In this document: positions 14,740-21,740 of the stretch, piece after piece | Layout of the letters: each line of letters starts with the position of its first letter | Numbering within the stretch: position 1 is the first letter of the stretch | Source: an uncultured Porphyromonadaceae bacterium | Lineage (GTDB): Bacteria; Bacteroidota; Bacteroidia; Bacteroidales; Muribaculaceae | Length of the DNA stretch: 29,544 nucleotides | Direction: 5' to 3' | Assembly: GCA_900540205.1 (NCBI GenBank) | Contig: UQER01000029.1 | Location: 1-29,544 of the forward strand | The notes under the pieces: model-generated | Databases searched by the model: none | Seen by the model: the letters and a program-made list of their open reading frames with translations, nothing else | What the model was told of the DNA's origin: nothing | Made by a program: the position numbers and the translations under genes

Positions 14740-15774
14740 ATGAAACCGAGAATACTTGTGACAGGTGGCACCGGCTATATCGGCTCACATACCGTTGTGG
14801 AGCTGCAGAATGCCGGTTATCCTGTTGTTATAATCGACAACCTGTCGAATTCAAATAAAGATGTGCTTGATGGCATCGAGCGTATCACAGGCATCCGTCC
14901 TGATTTTGTAGAAGCCGACTGCACAGACATCAAGGCTCTTGATAAGCTTTTCACCGACTATCCCGGCATCAAGGGTATCATCAACTTTGCCGCAAGCAAG
15001 GCCGTCGGCGAATCGATGCACAAGCCGGTGCTCTACTACCGTAACAACCTGAACACCCTGCTCAACCTGCTTGATGAAATGGCCATCCATGATGTAAAGG
15101 GAATTGTGTTCTCGTCGTCCTGCACTGTTTACGGCGAACCGGACGTAAATCCCGTTACCGAGCAGTCGCCCATCAAGAAGGCCACATCGCCCTATGGTAA
15201 CACCAAGCAGATTTCGGAGGAGATTATCACCGATGTTATCAATGCCGGTGCAAACTTCAAGAGCGTGATTCTGCGTTATTTCAATCCGGTGGGCGCTCAC
15301 CCGTCGGCTGAGATCGGTGAACTTCCCAACGGTGTGCCTCAGAACCTTATCCCCTATCTCACTCAGACCGCCATGGGTATCCGCAAGGAGCTGAGTGTGT
15401 TCGGCGATGACTACAATACTCCCGACGGCTCATGCATCCGCGACTACATTGATGTCGTGGATCTGGCCAAGGCTCATGTGCTCGCCGTTGAGCGCATGCT
15501 TGAGGACAAGAGCCCCGAAAAGATAGAAATCTTCAATCTCGGCACGGGCAACGGCCTGTCGGTTCTTCAGCTTATCAACACATTCGAGGAGGCTACCGGC
15601 GTGAAGGTGCCTCATAAGATTGTCGGCCGTCGTGCAGGCGATATCGAAAAAGTTTGGGCTGATCCGTCGTATGCCAACGAGGTGCTTGGCTGGACTGCCG
15701 ATACACCTATTGCAGACACCATGCGTTCGGCATGGGCATGGCAGTGCAAACTGCGTGAGCGCGGCATAATGTAA
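14740..15774 (+). CDS. galE: UDP-glucose 4-epimerase
   Basis: Interconverts UDP-galactose and UDP-glucose using bound NAD in the cytosol. The 344-residue protein is an extended short-chain dehydrogenase: Rossmann motif VTGGTGYIGSHT at the N-terminus, NFAASKAVGESMHKP, SSSCTVYGEP, catalytic SPYGNTK (Tyr-x-x-x-Lys), and the GalE-type segments RYFNPVGAHPS and GSCIRDYIDVVDLA. Length is typical. The start is supported by AGGAG at 14726-14730, nine bases upstream of the ATG; Shine-Dalgarno sequences this clear are rare in this window. It closes the galK-nucleotidyltransferase-galE unit and is followed by a very strong terminator. Confidence 0.95.
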   Translation: MKPRILVTGGTGYIGSHTVVELQNAGYPVVIIDNLSNSNKDVLDGIERITGIRPDFVEADCTDIKALDKLFTDYPGIKGIINFAASKAVGESMHKPVLYYRNNLNTLLNLLDEMAIHDVKGIVFSSSCTVYGEPDVNPVTEQSPIKKATSPYGNTKQISEEIITDVINAGANFKSVILRYFNPVGAHPSAEIGELPNGVPQNLIPYLTQTAMGIRKELSVFGDDYNTPDGSCIRDYIDVVDLAKAHVLAVERMLEDKSPEKIEIFNLGTGNGLSVLQLINTFEEATGVKVPHKIVGRRAGDIEKVWADPSYANEVLGWTADTPIADTMRSAWAWQCKLRERGIM

Positions 15775-15789
15775 ACCGCATCTTCTCTA

Positions 15790-15840
15790 ACATAAGAAAC
15801 TCCCGCATGAGGATTGTCCTCATGCGGGAGTTTCTTATGT
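15790..15840. terminator. Perfect 24-bp stem terminator between galE and the purF-like gene
   Basis: Positions 15790-15813 and 15817-15840 are exact reverse complements around a three-base TTG loop. The core CTCCCGCATGAGGA is GC-rich, and each arm ends in an A- or T-rich tract (AAGAAA, TTTCTT). It sits between convergent genes and can serve both. Confidence 0.85.
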
Positions 15841-15905
15841 GTTGGAAAATCGTTGCCGGAATTTTTAGTTATCAGCTGCCTTTAAGAATAGGCTGAAGCT
15901 TTTCA

Positions 15906-17318
15906 TTAGCAATGCGACGAACCGTCGAAGCAGTGCGTGCATATCTTGCATTTAGGCAGACCGATGGATTTGACAAGGTTCTCGAGCGAGTTGAAGCGCA
16001 GGGAATCAAGGCCGAGCTTTTCCCGTATCATCTCCACCATGCGGGCATAGCGTTCAGTCGATGCGTCAGCGTATTCATCAAGATGTTTGTTGCCCTCCTC
16101 TCCTTCGAGTTCCAGGATCACACGACGGGTAATCAGTTCCATCTCATTTTTTGACGCAGTGAAGTTGAGATATTCGCAGGGATATATGAGCGGCGGGCAT
16201 GAAATGCGGATGTGCACTTTGTTCACACCGGCTTCACGCATGTCGGCCACATTGTCGCGCAACTGGGTGCCGCGTACAATCGAGTCGTCGCAGAATGCCA
16301 CCGATTTGCCCTTGAGAAGTGATTTGTTGGTTATCAACTTCATTTTGGCCACCAGTTCGCGGCGTTCCTGAGTGCTGGGTGTAAAGCTGCGTGGCCATGT
16401 GGGGGTGTATTTCACGATACCGCGTTTGTAGGGTTTACCGATGGACTGCGAGAATCCGAGAGCCATTCCTGTGCCTGAATCCGGAATAGGACTTACAAAA
16501 TCGATATCGGCATCGTCGTCCTGGCCCATCAGGAATCCGTTGTCGTAGCGCATTTCATCCACGTTGCGCCCTTCATATTCGCATGGAGGATAGCCGTAAT
16601 ACGTCCAAAGGAAAGCGCATATCTGCATCTCCTCGTTCGGCTGCTTGAGCACTGTTTCTCCGTTTTCGGCGGAGATGGATACAATCTCACCGGGTCCGAG
16701 CTGCCTGATCATTTCGAAACCGAGATTGGCGAACGCGCAGCTTTCCGAAGCGAGTGCGTAGCCGGAATCATTTCGGCCGATGGCAATAGGTGTGCGTCCG
16801 AACCGGTCGCGTGCTGCGATAATGCTGTCGGACGTAAGGATAAGCATCGAACATGAGCCTTTAACCTTGTTGAACACATTGTTTATGCCGTCGGTGAAAT
16901 CTTTACCCTCGCAAATGAGGGCGGCCACCAGTTCTGTGGGGTTCACAATGTCGTTGCTGTGTTCACAGAAATGATGGCCGTGGTTCAGCAGCTCGTCCTG
17001 CAGCTGCTTGATGTTGTTTATCTTTGCAACGGTCACTATGGCGAATTTGCCAAGATGACAGTTGATGATAATCGGTTGCGCGTCAGTGTCACTGATTACG
17101 CCTATTCCCGACTTACCCGAAAATTCATGCAGATCAGGCTCGAATTTAGTACGGAAATAGGTGTTCTCGATGTTGTGGATTGACCTGACAAAACGTCCGT
17201 TGTCGTTTGTGGCCATTCCGGCACGACGGGTGCCGAGATGGGAGTTGTAGTCAACTCCGTAAAACAGTTCGTTTACGCATTCGCTGTTGCGTTTGGTAAT
17301 GCCAAAAAAACCGCCCAT
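15906..17318 (-). CDS. PurF-like amidophosphoribosyltransferase paralogue with degenerate glutaminase domain
   Basis: The 470-residue protein is collinear with PurF, which makes phosphoribosylamine from PRPP and glutamine. The phosphoribosyltransferase half is intact: FCDDSIVRGTQLRD holds the PRPP motif (Asp344-Asp345, Thr351). SPIPDSGTGMALGFS, KYTPTWPRSFTPS and a C-terminal CKICTHC, placed like the Fe-S ligands of Bacillus-type PurF, are also present. The N-terminal half begins MGGFFGITKR, so the nucleophilic Cys2 is glycine. The usual RYSTAG and HNGNLTN segments are replaced by GVISDTDAQP and VTVAKINN. The ATG at 17318 is preceded by an in-frame TAA, so no cysteine start is missed. I recall similar MGGFFG proteins in other Bacteroidales. 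It may use ammonia or act as a regulator. The orthodox purF is not in the window. Confidence 0.85.
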   Translation of the reverse strand: MGGFFGITKRNSECVNELFYGVDYNSHLGTRRAGMATNDNGRFVRSIHNIENTYFRTKFEPDLHEFSGKSGIGVISDTDAQPIIINCHLGKFAIVTVAKINNIKQLQDELLNHGHHFCEHSNDIVNPTELVAALICEGKDFTDGINNVFNKVKGSCSMLILTSDSIIAARDRFGRTPIAIGRNDSGYALASESCAFANLGFEMIRQLGPGEIVSISAENGETVLKQPNEEMQICAFLWTYYGYPPCEYEGRNVDEMRYDNGFLMGQDDDADIDFVSPIPDSGTGMALGFSQSIGKPYKRGIVKYTPTWPRSFTPSTQERRELVAKMKLITNKSLLKGKSVAFCDDSIVRGTQLRDNVADMREAGVNKVHIRISCPPLIYPCEYLNFTASKNEMELITRRVILELEGEEGNKHLDEYADASTERYARMVEMIREKLGLDSLRFNSLENLVKSIGLPKCKICTHCFDGSSHC

Positions 17319-17355
17319 TTACCTAAGATTGTGATTATTGGTTTGTTAAATTGGG

Positions 17356-17420
17356 TGAAGCCGTTGCCAAAGCGGAATATGCCCCTTTGATTAGCTTCAG
17401 GAACCGGCTGCAACCCGGTT
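17356..17420 (-). promoter_or_regulatory. Structured leader of the purF-like gene
   Basis: The predicted minus-strand leader of about 105 bases can form three stems: AACCGG with CCGGTT (17402-17407, 17415-17420), TGAAGC with GCTTCA (17394-17399, 17356-17361), and a nested CAAAG...CTTTG stem (17368-17372, 17385-17389) extended by GG/CC past one mismatch. This could be a cis-regulatory RNA. I match it to no named riboswitch. Confidence 0.35.
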
Positions 17421-17429
17421 TGAAAGTTG

Positions 17430-17437
17430 CAAAGTTA
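17430..17437 (-). promoter_or_regulatory. -7 element for the purF-like gene
   Basis: The minus strand reads TAACTTTG, an exact TAnnTTTG match. A TTTG lies 22 bases upstream on that strand (17460-17463), slightly beyond the usual spacing. Transcription would begin near 17423. Confidence 0.55.
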
Positions 17438-17469
17438 CTAAAAAATCCTGCAATACGCCCAAATTTTCT

Positions 17470-17477
17470 TAACTTTG
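17470..17477 (+). promoter_or_regulatory. -7 element for murI
   Basis: TAACTTTG matches the consensus exactly and mirrors the minus-strand box at 17430-17437. Transcription would start near 17484, about 27 bases before ATG 17511. This excludes the TTG at 17475 as a start. Confidence 0.6.
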
Positions 17478-17510
17478 CGCGTGTTAAACAATATCCCGTA
17501 TCATAAATAT

Positions 17511-18353
17511 ATGAATTCGTCTAATCAAGGTCCGATAGGAGTGTTTGATTCCGGCTACGGCGGGTTGACAATCCTTGATGAAATCCGTCGGACTCTCCCA
17601 TCCTACGATTATATATACCTTGGTGACAATGCGCGTGCACCATATGGCTCAAGGTCGTTCGATCTTGTCTACCGCTTTACTCTCGAATCGGTCAATTATC
17701 TGTTCCGACAGGGCTGCCGTCTGGTGATTCTGGCATGCAACACGGCATCGGCAAAAGCGTTGCGCACCATTCAGCAGCACGATTTGCCTGCCATCGATCC
17801 CTCCCGAAGAGTTCTCGGGGTTATACGCCCCACAGTGGAACAGCTTGGAACGCTTTCCTCAACCGGCCATGTAGGTGTGTTCGGCACTCCGGGTACCATA
17901 CAGAGTGAAAGTTATGACATGGAGATTTCCAAGCTCTATCCCGGATTCCGGACGGTGGGGCATGCTTGTCCCATGTGGGTTCCTCTGATTGAGAACGGCG
18001 AGTCGGACAAGGATGGCGCTGATTACTTCGTCCGACAGGAAGTCGACCGTATCCTGGCTAAGGATGCGCAGATAGACACAATTATTCTGGCTTGCACGCA
18101 TTATCCTTTGCTGTATGACAAGATCCGGAAATATGTGCCTGAGCATATCCGGCTTGTAAAGCAGGGCGATATTGTCGCCGAAAGTCTTGCCGATTATCTG
18201 AAGCGTCATCCCGAAATGGCAAACAGGCTTAGCCGGAATGAATCCGGAACAGGCCGCTGTACCTATCTGACCACAGAGAATTCATCAAAGTTCTCCCAGA
18301 TGGCATCGCTGTTTCTGAATAAGTCAATAGATGCTACCACAATAGAGCTGTAG
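17511..18353 (+). CDS. murI: Glutamate racemase
   Basis: Converts L- to D-glutamate in the cytosol for peptidoglycan synthesis by a cofactor-independent two-cysteine mechanism. The 280-residue product has IGVFDSGYGGLTIL at the N-terminus (aspartate/serine of the active site), LACNTASAKAL with the first catalytic cysteine and LACTHYPLL with the second. ATG 17511 (MNSSNQGPIGVFDSG) is preferred over the upstream TTG, which overlaps the -7 box. It heads a run murI-prmC-recX-comF with gaps of 49 and 39 bp and then an overlap, suggesting co-transcription. Confidence 0.95.
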   Translation: MNSSNQGPIGVFDSGYGGLTILDEIRRTLPSYDYIYLGDNARAPYGSRSFDLVYRFTLESVNYLFRQGCRLVILACNTASAKALRTIQQHDLPAIDPSRRVLGVIRPTVEQLGTLSSTGHVGVFGTPGTIQSESYDMEISKLYPGFRTVGHACPMWVPLIENGESDKDGADYFVRQEVDRILAKDAQIDTIILACTHYPLLYDKIRKYVPEHIRLVKQGDIVAESLADYLKRHPEMANRLSRNESGTGRCTYLTTENSSKFSQMASLFLNKSIDATTIEL

Positions 18354-18402
18354 GCTTCGCATCTCATGTTGACCGTTTCTGGATTTTTTAAATGATTTTC
18401 AT

Positions 18403-19287
18403 ATGGACAATGGGATGAGCGGGGAACTGCCCCTTTTTCAAGTGGTCAAAAATCTGTGTGCCGAATTATCTCCGAAATATGGCGATGGTGAGGCTAAGGC
18501 TATGGTCCGTATCATCTTTGAGAACCTCAAGGGTTGGAGTCCGGTAGATATGGCTATAAAGGCCACAGAACCTGTGTCGGAGTACATTATGGGCAAGCTT
18601 GATGCTGTGGTTGGCCGCCTGATGGCGGATGAACCGATACAGTATATATTCGGTAACGCCGGATTCTATGGTATGAAGCTGCGGGTGACACCTGATGTGC
18701 TTATCCCCCGCCCCGAAACGGCCGAACTTGTCGACTGGATTGTCGATGACAACGGAACCCGAAAGGATGTGCAGGTGCTTGACATGGGTACCGGATCAGG
18801 ATGTATAGCCATCGCATTGAAAAGGAACCTGCCATTTGCCGATGTGACAGCCATTGACAACAGTGAACCAGCCCTGAAGGTGGCTGAATCCAATTCACAA
18901 GCGTTGAATGCAGACGTTAACTATCGGCTTTGCGACATTCTGTCGCTGGCAGCCAATGTGCCTGCCGCATTATCCGGAACTTTCGGCATTATTGTCAGCA
19001 ATCCCCCCTATATAGCCGAGCATGAGCGCGCCGCCATGGAGGCAAATGTCCTGCAGCATGAACCGCATCAGGCGTTGTTCGTGCCGGATAGCGACCCGCT
19101 GGAGTTTTACAGGGCGATATTGCAGTATGCGCATTCGCATCTTGATGCCTCGGGAGCTGTGTATTTCGAGATAAATCCGTTGTATGTCAAAGAGCTTGAA
19201 GCGTTGGCGTGGAATACCGGCTTCCGTAATGTGGAGGTCCGCCGAGACTCTTTCGGGAAAGAACGGTTCATGAAGATATATTTTTGA
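18403..19287 (+). CDS. prmC: Peptide chain release factor N5-glutamine methyltransferase
   Basis: PrmC methylates the glutamine of the GGQ motif in release factors RF1/RF2 using S-adenosylmethionine. The 294-residue protein has the helical N-terminal domain, the linker PIQYIFGNAGFYGMKLRVTP then VLIPRPETAELVDW, the SAM loop VLDMGTGSGCIAIALK and the catalytic IIVSNPPYIAEHE. These features are diagnostic of PrmC (HemK) rather than of other NPPY methyltransferases. A second ATG at 18415 (MSGELPL) could be the true start, giving 290 residues. No internal terminator separates it from its neighbours. Confidence 0.93.
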   Translation: MDNGMSGELPLFQVVKNLCAELSPKYGDGEAKAMVRIIFENLKGWSPVDMAIKATEPVSEYIMGKLDAVVGRLMADEPIQYIFGNAGFYGMKLRVTPDVLIPRPETAELVDWIVDDNGTRKDVQVLDMGTGSGCIAIALKRNLPFADVTAIDNSEPALKVAESNSQALNADVNYRLCDILSLAANVPAALSGTFGIIVSNPPYIAEHERAAMEANVLQHEPHQALFVPDSDPLEFYRAILQYAHSHLDASGAVYFEINPLYVKELEALAWNTGFRNVEVRRDSFGKERFMKIYF

Positions 19288-19326
19288 ATAATCCAGGCGG
19301 TGGCGGCGAATTTCAACAGAAAAACT

Positions 19327-19809
19327 ATGTCGGCGGAAAACGCCCTTGTGCGGTTGCAGGATTTTTGTGTCCGGGCCGAGCATTGCGGGTTCGAGTTGCG
19401 TGAGAAATTGCGCGGCTGGATGGTACCTGTGGATGAATGGGACAACATTCTGCAAAAATTACAGAAGGATAAATTTTATGACGACCGCCGTTTTGCCTCG
19501 GCTTTTGTGCGCGACAAGGTCTTGTACAATAAATGGGGGCGCAGAAAGATTGTGGTTGCCATGATGGCCAAACGGATTGACCGATACATAATAGATAACG
19601 CGCTTGATGAAATCGACATGGACACATACCGGTCCATCCTGTTCGCTTTCATGCAGTCCAGATGCCGCTCCATAAAGGAAGGCAACACGTTTGAAGGGAG
19701 AACGAAACTGTTCCGCGCAGCCGTTTCGAGAGGCTATGAGCCGGCGTTGGTCAGTAATATCATCAGAAACCACAACGAAGAGCTATGGGATGGTTGTCCG
19801 ACCTGCTGA
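19327..19809 (+). CDS. recX: Regulatory protein RecX
   Basis: RecX binds RecA filaments and modulates recombination. The product, 160 residues from ATG 19327, is an all-helical three-repeat protein. It has the RecX-like N-terminal pattern ENALVRLQDFCVRAEHCGFELREKL, the central DKFYDDRRFASAFVRDKVLYNKWGRRKI, and a C-terminal repeat ending ALVSNIIRNHNEE. The motif (F/Y)-(D/N)-D-x-R-(F/Y)-A is characteristic. A GTG at 19300 would add nine residues and cannot be excluded. It overlaps comF by 25 bases, which suggests translational coupling. Sequence conservation in RecX is low, so the assignment depends on the repeat pattern. Confidence 0.82.
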   Translation: MSAENALVRLQDFCVRAEHCGFELREKLRGWMVPVDEWDNILQKLQKDKFYDDRRFASAFVRDKVLYNKWGRRKIVVAMMAKRIDRYIIDNALDEIDMDTYRSILFAFMQSRCRSIKEGNTFEGRTKLFRAAVSRGYEPALVSNIIRNHNEELWDGCPTC

Positions 19810-20471
19810 ATATCCTGTTTCCGCAGGTTTGCGAAGTATGCGGCGCCACTTTGGTTGAAGGAGAACGCGTGGTGTGCCTGCAATGTCTGGCGCGCATGCC
19901 GCGGCTTTATTTTCATCGGCAGCCTGAGCATCCTTTTGTGCGGCGCATGGCCGCGGCAAAAGTGAAATCGGTGGCATCGATGTTCGCTTACGTGAAAAAT
20001 GACAGTTACGCCCGGATGATACAGACGGCTAAATACAACAACCGTCCGGACATCGCTTACAATCTTGCCTCGGCATTCGCGTCAGAACTTAAAAATGAAG
20101 GCTTTTTCTCCGGAATTGATGCCATCCTGCCCGTTCCGATGTATGCCTGGAAGCAGGTGCGCCGCGGTTTTAATCAGGCAGATGAAATTGCAAGAGGTAT
20201 TTCTGATATTACCGGCATTCCGGTCTGGGATAATCTTGTTGCCATGCGTCCGCATCAGTCTCAGACAACACGTAATGCTGTTGAACGTGCCGCCAATGCG
20301 GCAGGAATTTATGCATTGGTTGAGGCGGACCGTCTCAATGGCCGTCATGTACTTATAGTTGACGATGTTATTACCACCGGCTCAACCATCCTTGGTTGCT
20401 GTAATGCCGTTATGAAGGCCTCAACGGCGGCAGTGAGCGTGCTTTCGCTGGCGGCAACGCGAGCAGATTGA
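19785..20471 (+). CDS. comF: ComF family phosphoribosyltransferase-like protein
   Basis: ComF proteins assist uptake of transforming DNA in competent bacteria but are also widespread in organisms not known to be competent. The 228-residue product has the expected N-terminal zinc ribbon (FPQVCEVCGATL ... VVCLQCLARMP), a central RRGFNQADEIARGIS motif and the PRPP-binding loop VLIVDDVITTGSTI. It begins inside recX and is followed by a bidirectional terminator. It is a complete protein of normal length. Whether this organism is competent cannot be told from the window. Confidence 0.92.
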   Translation: MGWLSDLLNILFPQVCEVCGATLVEGERVVCLQCLARMPRLYFHRQPEHPFVRRMAAAKVKSVASMFAYVKNDSYARMIQTAKYNNRPDIAYNLASAFASELKNEGFFSGIDAILPVPMYAWKQVRRGFNQADEIARGISDITGIPVWDNLVAMRPHQSQTTRNAVERAANAAGIYALVEADRLNGRHVLIVDDVITTGSTILGCCNAVMKASTAAVSVLSLAATRAD

Positions 20472-20486
20472 TTTTCAGTAGAAATT

Positions 20487-20525
20487 AAAAACGGCACGCA
20501 CGGAGTGATTCGTGTGGCCGTTTTT
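20487..20525. terminator. Bidirectional terminator after comF
   Basis: AAAAACGGC (20487-20495) pairs with GCCGTTTTT (20517-20525), with further partial pairing of CACG and CGTG inside. T-runs on both strands make it suitable for comF and, on the minus strand, as a downstream stop for the neuB-like operon. Confidence 0.8.
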
Positions 20526-20527
20526 GT

Positions 20528-20550
20528 AAATATCACATCAGATGATATTT
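20528..20550. repeat. Small palindrome in the comF/neuB gap
   Basis: AAATATCA and TGATATTT form an 8-bp inverted repeat around a seven-base loop. It could be an extra terminator stem or an operator. Nothing decides between these. Confidence 0.3.
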
Positions 20551-20559
20551 ATACGGGTG

Positions 20560-20592
20560 TTTGACTGTACTGGATTAAGATATATAAATTTG
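20560..20592 (+). promoter_or_regulatory. Orphan consensus promoter facing neuB
   Basis: TTTG (20560-20563), 21 bases, then TAAATTTG (20585-20592) fits the Bacteroidetes -33/-7 pattern, yet no plus-strand gene follows. A transcript from here would run through about 100 bases of non-coding DNA into the antisense strand of the neuB-like gene. It could be chance in AT-rich DNA. Confidence 0.3.
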
Positions 20593-20678
20593 TCGATTCA
20601 TAGATTGCTAACAGCAGCGATACCGACTTTGGCCGGCATTTCTATTAATAACAATCGTGTTGGTCTGATGGTTCAGCG

Positions 20679-20699
20679 CGGCGTGCAATATTTACGCCG
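20679..20699 (-). terminator. Weak hairpin at the end of the neuB-like gene
   Basis: CGGCGT and ACGCCG form a six-base stem with a nine-base loop directly beyond the stop codon. No T-run follows on the minus strand, so termination may instead rely on the stronger stem at 20487-20525. Confidence 0.3.
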
Positions 20700-21719
20700 T
20701 CAGCATTGCTTCTCAGGAAGTTCAATCAGGGAATCCGCCTGAAAGTAGCGCATTGCCGTTTGCCCGAGCACTGAATCCCACAGCATAGGTGAGATGCCGT
20801 TGCCGGGGCGTTTCACCGTAATATTTTCTTCTGTGAATACTTCGCCGCATTTTATGTCCCTTGCAGCCACGATGCTTTTTCTCGCCACTTCGATGTTCGG
20901 GCGTTCTGAGTCGCTCACCGTTTTTTTGCCGTTGCCGAGGGCTGTTTCAATGTTGCGGATGGCTTTTACCATTGCGGTAAGCTCTTCGGGATTCAATGAG
21001 GCTACATGGTCCGGACCGGGCAATGACTTGTCAAGGGTGAAATGCTTCTCGATAACCTGTGCGCCCATTGCTACAGCTGCAACCGGAACTTCTATTCCTA
21101 CGGTATGATCGCTGTAGCCCACTGCCCCTGCTCCGAGTTTGCGCAGTTCGTTCATTGCGCGCAGGTTGACATCTGCCATAGGTGTGGGATACTGGGTGTT
21201 GCAGTGCAGCAGGGTCACGAGATTCCTCGGCGTACCGGCCTTTTCAAGAACATGCAAGGCTTCGTCAATCTCAGCCAATTCGCACATCCCGGTTGAGAGG
21301 ATTACCGGCTCACCCTTCTCCCCTATCTTGCGCAGATATGGAAGGTTTGTTATTTCACCTGAAGGTATTTTCCAATAGTCCATTCCCAGAGGCGCAAGAC
21401 AATCAATGGAGACCAGATCGAACGGGGTGGACATGAATCCGATTCCCTCCTTGCGGCATATCTCGGCCAGCGATTTGTAGTCGGACAATTTCAGATGTAT
21501 TTTCCGGCACATTTCCAGTTGACTTTCGCTTGTGCCGGTATTTTCTTTCTGGTATTCGGCTTTCGGCGCGATGGTGGATATCACAAGTTCAGGCACCGCA
21601 GTCTGAAATTTGACATAGTCGGCACCCGCCTTTTTGGCGGCATGAATCATCTCAACAGCGCGGTTATAATCGCCATTATGATTCACACCGGCTTCTGCGA
21701 TTATTATTACTTTATTCAT
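20700..21719 (-). CDS. Nonulosonic acid synthase (NeuB/LegI family)
   Basis: This 339-residue enzyme condenses phosphoenolpyruvate with an N-acyl-mannosamine-type sugar to give a nine-carbon sialic-acid-like sugar. The NeuB barrel (about 1-265) shows IIAEAGVNHNGDY, YVKFQTAVPE, GFMSTPFDLVSID, WKIPSGEITNLPYLRKIG, LHCNTQYPTP and GYSDHTVG. A C-terminal antifreeze-like SAF domain (about 278-338, RKSIVAARDIKCGEVF, VKRPGNGISP) completes the family layout. KIPSGEITNLPYL and the legB-like gene two positions upstream favour a legionaminic-type product over Neu5Ac, but specificity cannot be read with certainty. It is the last gene of the seven-gene run. No CMP-transferase gene is in the window. Confidence 0.9.
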   Translation of the reverse strand: MNKVIIIAEAGVNHNGDYNRAVEMIHAAKKAGADYVKFQTAVPELVISTIAPKAEYQKENTGTSESQLEMCRKIHLKLSDYKSLAEICRKEGIGFMSTPFDLVSIDCLAPLGMDYWKIPSGEITNLPYLRKIGEKGEPVILSTGMCELAEIDEALHVLEKAGTPRNLVTLLHCNTQYPTPMADVNLRAMNELRKLGAGAVGYSDHTVGIEVPVAAVAMGAQVIEKHFTLDKSLPGPDHVASLNPEELTAMVKAIRNIETALGNGKKTVSDSERPNIEVARKSIVAARDIKCGEVFTEENITVKRPGNGISPMLWDSVLGQTAMRYFQADSLIELPEKQC

Positions 21720-21740
21720 CTGAAATTTATTATCGAATGT

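Noticed and set aside
15874..15900. AGCTGCCT...AGGC...AGCT stem near the end of the PurF-like gene
   Set aside because: The stem is interrupted and lacks a T-run on the minus strand. The perfect stem at 15790-15840 is the better terminator.
17475..17510. TTG start giving MurI a 12-residue extension
   Set aside because: The TTG lies inside the -7 box. The family N-terminus begins at ATG 17511.
20542..20742. Plus-strand frame of 66 codons between comF and neuB
   Set aside because: It runs through palindromes and into the antisense of neuB, with no domain or start signal. The orphan promoter lies inside it, not before it.
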